Of a DNA stretch of 64,000 bases, positions 61,846 to 64,000 are shown piece by piece. Both the position numbers and the translations under genes were made by a program. This DNA is from an uncultured Ignavibacteriota bacterium. Lineage in GTDB: Bacteria > Bacteroidota > Ignavibacteria > UBA10030 > UBA8401. Every line of letters begins with the position of its first letter. The first letter of the stretch is position 1. The DNA lies in NCBI GenBank assembly GCA_903861125.1, contig CAIOTF010000039.1:1-64000 (forward strand). The letters are read 5' to 3'. The notes below the pieces were generated by a model. That model was not told where the DNA came from. It saw only the letters and a program-made list of their open reading frames with translations, and ran no database searches.

Positions 61846-62594
61846 AATCTGTCCAGTCAAAACGTGTTGTTAGTCTTCCTCGTGCACTCTCAAAGTTGGG
61901 AGTCTGTTCGCGGAGTCAGGCCGAGAAATTCGTTGCAGACGGTATTGTTTCTGTCAATGGAAAGATCGTAACATCTCTCTCATTTCGCGTCGATCCTTCC
62001 AAAGACAAGATCTCGGTGAACAGTGAAGCAGTCAAAAAAGATAAAGTGTTCGTATATTTTTTATTGCATAAACCGGTCGATGTTGTGACGACGCGTGTGG
62101 ATGAACGGGGAAGGAAAACAGTGTATGACCTTCTTAAAGACCATCATGCAGTGCAAGGTGTCGGTCATCTCTTTCCGGTTGGCAGACTGGATAAAGATAC
62201 GAGCGGTGCTTTATTGATCACCAATGATACGCAGTTAAGTGAAAAACTGACAAATCCTGAATCAAAATTTCCGAAGACGTATGAGGCAGTCTGTGAAGGG
62301 ACACTGACGAGAGAAATCCTGAGTGAATTGGCGGAAGGGATTAAACTTGATGACGGATACACAACAATGCCAGCGCGCATTTCGAAAATGTATTCCGAAA
62401 ACAATGTTTCGGAATGTGTGATCACTATTGTTGAAGGGAAGAACCGGCAGATTCGCAGAATGTTTGAGGCGGTCGGTTTTCCGGTGATCGAATTAAAACG
62501 GATTGCAATCGGTTCTCTGCAATTGGAAGATCTGCCTGTCGGAAATATCAGAAAATTACGTGCGGAAGAAATTACTCGGTTGAAAGAAGGATAA
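61842..62594 (+). CDS. RsuA/RluB-family pseudouridine synthase
   Basis: This 250-residue pseudouridine synthase modifies rRNA. Residues 1-62 form an S4 RNA-binding domain ([29 protein letters not shown]). The catalytic domain has [24 protein letters not shown], with the active-site Asp in GRLD, and the RLU motif [13 protein letters not shown]. The start TTG at 61842 overlaps the peptidase stop (TTGA). The family covers 16S U516 and 23S U2605 enzymes; this one looks RluB-like, but I cannot fix the site. Confidence 0.9.
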   Translation: MKSVQSKRVVSLPRALSKLGVCSRSQAEKFVADGIVSVNGKIVTSLSFRVDPSKDKISVNSEAVKKDKVFVYFLLHKPVDVVTTRVDERGRKTVYDLLKDHHAVQGVGHLFPVGRLDKDTSGALLITNDTQLSEKLTNPESKFPKTYEAVCEGTLTREILSELAEGIKLDDGYTTMPARISKMYSENNVSECVITIVEGKNRQIRRMFEAVGFPVIELKRIAIGSLQLEDLPVGNIRKLRAEEITRLKEG

Positions 62595-63062
62595 ATGCCG
62601 AACATTGCCTGTACCATCGTAGAAGTCTGTCTCTTCTCTTTCACGAACAAAGAGCCGCTGTATCTTATGCTTCGCCGTTCTACGCATGAGAGCATGTATC
62701 CCGATATGTGGCAGATCATCACCGGATCGATCGAAAAAGGAGAGACGGCGCTGCAGGGTGCATTGCGTGAAATGAAAGAAGAGACCGGATACATTCCTCA
62801 AAAATTTTGGATCGTTCCTCACGTGAACTCCTTCTTTTCCGTACACCATGATACGCTGAACCATACAGTGGTTTTCGCTGCACAAGTGCCGCCCGGAACG
62901 GATCCGGTGCTATCAGATGAGCATTATCAGTTTGGCTGGTATACCATCGATAAAGCAAAAGCAATGTGTGTTTGGCCCGGACAGATAACGGCTCTTGAAA
63001 TCGTCCATGAATTTATTGTGAGCGGCAGAAATACAGCAAAGTTTTCCGAGATACCTTTATGA
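62595..63062 (+). CDS. Nudix hydrolase
   Basis: This 155-residue Nudix pyrophosphatase has a complete Nudix box, GSIEKGETALQGALREMKEETGY (GX5EX7REXXEEXG pattern) from about residue 44, inside a fold with LMLRRSTHESMYPDMWQIITGS. It resembles NudB-type dihydroneopterin triphosphate or (d)NTP pyrophosphatases. The substrate is unknown. It starts directly after the pseudouridine synthase stop. Confidence 0.92.
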   Translation: MPNIACTIVEVCLFSFTNKEPLYLMLRRSTHESMYPDMWQIITGSIEKGETALQGALREMKEETGYIPQKFWIVPHVNSFFSVHHDTLNHTVVFAAQVPPGTDPVLSDEHYQFGWYTIDKAKAMCVWPGQITALEIVHEFIVSGRNTAKFSEIPL

Positions 63063-63398
63063 AGATTTACCAATACTCATCATCGTTCTATCGGGTTTTT
63101 GTAGGTTAATGTGAACCGGTTACGACACTTGAATCCTTAAAACGCAAGTACATAAACCCTTCGGGTGCAGAGAACTTCCGGCAGGGAAATACGAAATACT
63201 TTTTTCAGCCGATATTTTTTCCGATATTGTAGAAGCGATATACATTTAGGCGTGACCGTGAAGTGGAGGGAACAAATTTAGTTTTCTCATTCACGTTTTC
63301 TGTATTTGGAACAACCGTCATGTTGAGCGATGCGGCATAACAAATGTTTGAATACCAACAATGACCAAAATATTTTTTATAATCATTAGGAGTAAGCA
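63063..63398. other. Intergenic region before PfkB kinase
   Basis: This gap of 336 bases has no supported gene. A 64-codon frame on the minus strand (63205-63399) looks accidental. The stretch GTCATGTTGAGCGATGCGGC (63318-63337) recalls the core of the repeat at 50318, so decayed repeat sequence may be present. No clear promoter stands out. Confidence 0.5.
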
Positions 63399-64000
63399 TT
63401 GTCTATACTAGTTGTCGGCTCAGTTGCCATTGATGATATTGAAACACCGTTCGGGAAAGCAAATGATGTTCTCGGCGGTTCCGCGGTGTACATCGCTGTT
63501 GCGGCAAGTTATTTCACCACACCGGTCCGTCTTGTCGGTGTTGTCGGCGGAGATTATCCGCAGACCGCGATCGATTTTTTAAATGAACGCGGCGTCGATC
63601 TTACAGGATTGGAGATCATCCAGGATGCAAAGACGTTCCGTTGGTCGGGCCGGTATCATTATGATCTTAATAACCGCGACACACTTTCCCTCAATCTCAA
63701 TGTCTTCGAAAAATTCAATCCGAAGATCCCCGACTCCTACAAAAAGACAAAATATATTTGTCTCGGAAATATTGATCCCGTTCTGCAGCGCAGAGTGTTG
63801 GAACAGGTAGAAAAACCGACGCTTGTTGTAGGCGATACGATGAATTTCTGGATCGATACCAAAAAAGAAGAGTTGATGAAGACGATCCCGCTTTTTGATG
63901 TTTTTATTTTGAACGATTCAGAAGCGCGGCTTCTCTCCAATGACCCGAATCTGTTACGGGCCGCGAAAAAGATCCGTGCAATGGGTGTTAAAACGCTGAT
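63399..64000 (+). CDS. PfkB-family sugar kinase, partial
   Basis: This is the 5' part of a ribokinase/PfkB-type kinase that runs off the window end. Translation from TTG at 63399 gives MSILVVGSVAIDDIETPFG, then DVLGGSAVYIAVAASYF, with the family N-terminal substrate-lid fold. It continues with RLVGVVGGDYP, GLEIIQDAKTFRWSGRY and DVFILNDSEARLL. AGGAG lies 7 nt before the TTG. The ATP-binding C-terminus is not visible, so the substrate (sugar or nucleoside) is unknown. Confidence 0.85.
   Translation, partial: MSILVVGSVAIDDIETPFGKANDVLGGSAVYIAVAASYFTTPVRLVGVVGGDYPQTAIDFLNERGVDLTGLEIIQDAKTFRWSGRYHYDLNNRDTLSLNLNVFEKFNPKIPDSYKKTKYICLGNIDPVLQRRVLEQVEKPTLVVGDTMNFWIDTKKEELMKTIPLFDVFILNDSEARLLSNDPNLLRAAKKIRAMGVKTL

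Noticed and set aside
63205-63399. 64-codon minus-strand frame before the PfkB gene
   Set aside because: It begins opposite the PfkB start, has no family resemblance and covers low-constraint intergenic sequence.

Overview
The window reads as a chromosomal core region of a Gram-negative bacterium of the FCB group, most likely Ignavibacteria or a close Bacteroidota/Chlorobi relative. The basis is an LpxC-FabZ fusion (a fusion known from Bacteroidetes/Chlorobi), lipid A genes, three Omp85-type outer-membrane proteins, tandem Skp chaperones and a GWxTD-domain protein. Genes are dense, often overlap by 1-11 bp, and several start with TTG. I saw no tRNA, rRNA, CRISPR array, transposase gene or prophage.

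Layout. 1-4.4 kb: an exported esterase, then purK and purE (minus strand) and a YhiN/BaiN flavoprotein. 4.5-14 kb: an envelope-biogenesis run, uppS-bamA-skp-skp-lpxD-lpxC/fabZ-lpxA, followed by a LipM-type octanoyltransferase and panB. 14-20 kb: a TetR-controlled efflux operon (TetR, HlyD-type fusion protein, two ABC ATPases, two ABC-2 permeases) with a promoter and two identical-spacing operator-like dyads. 19.9-22.6 kb (minus): a patatin-POTRA-barrel protein of the type Vd autotransporter kind. 23-31.6 kb: isoaspartyl peptidase, rRNA m5C methyltransferase, TPR lipoprotein, DUF58 protein, methyltransferase, uvrA and two small hypotheticals. 31.6-35.4 kb (minus): an unrecognised 355-residue gene, then obgE, ruvB and a 3-methyladenine glycosylase. 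35.4-36.5 kb: a small membrane protein, and an HU gene with its own promoter and terminator.

36.5-48.2 kb: FKBP lipoprotein, 2[4Fe-4S] ferredoxin, geranylgeranyl-reductase-family flavoprotein, VanX-like dipeptidase, GT9 glycosyltransferase, DUF3108 protein, CPBP protease, DUF2007 protein, CdsA, RimO, GWxTD protein, Omp85 protein and a UbiA prenyltransferase of the DGGGP-synthase type. 48.3-51.2 kb: rnhB, yraN, a phoH that has no canonical start codon, and mazG (minus). 51.3-64 kb: amidohydrolase, a charge-segregated small protein, prmC, dtd, a phosphomutase-like metalloenzyme, comEC, methylmalonyl-CoA mutase catalytic subunit, TrmH-type methyltransferase, P1 peptidase, pseudouridine synthase, Nudix hydrolase and the start of a PfkB kinase.

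The main themes are outer-membrane construction (lipid A, Bam/Skp, Omp85 paralogues), isoprenoid and lipid chemistry, and translation/DNA maintenance. The observations most worth following up are the ferredoxin/geranylgeranyl reductase/UbiA set (possible archaeal-type or saturated isoprenoid lipids), the paired dyads and leader terminator of the TetR operon, the missing phoH start codon, a terminator placed directly against the lpxD start codon, and two hairpin-type mobile repeats, one of which looks like one element nested inside another.
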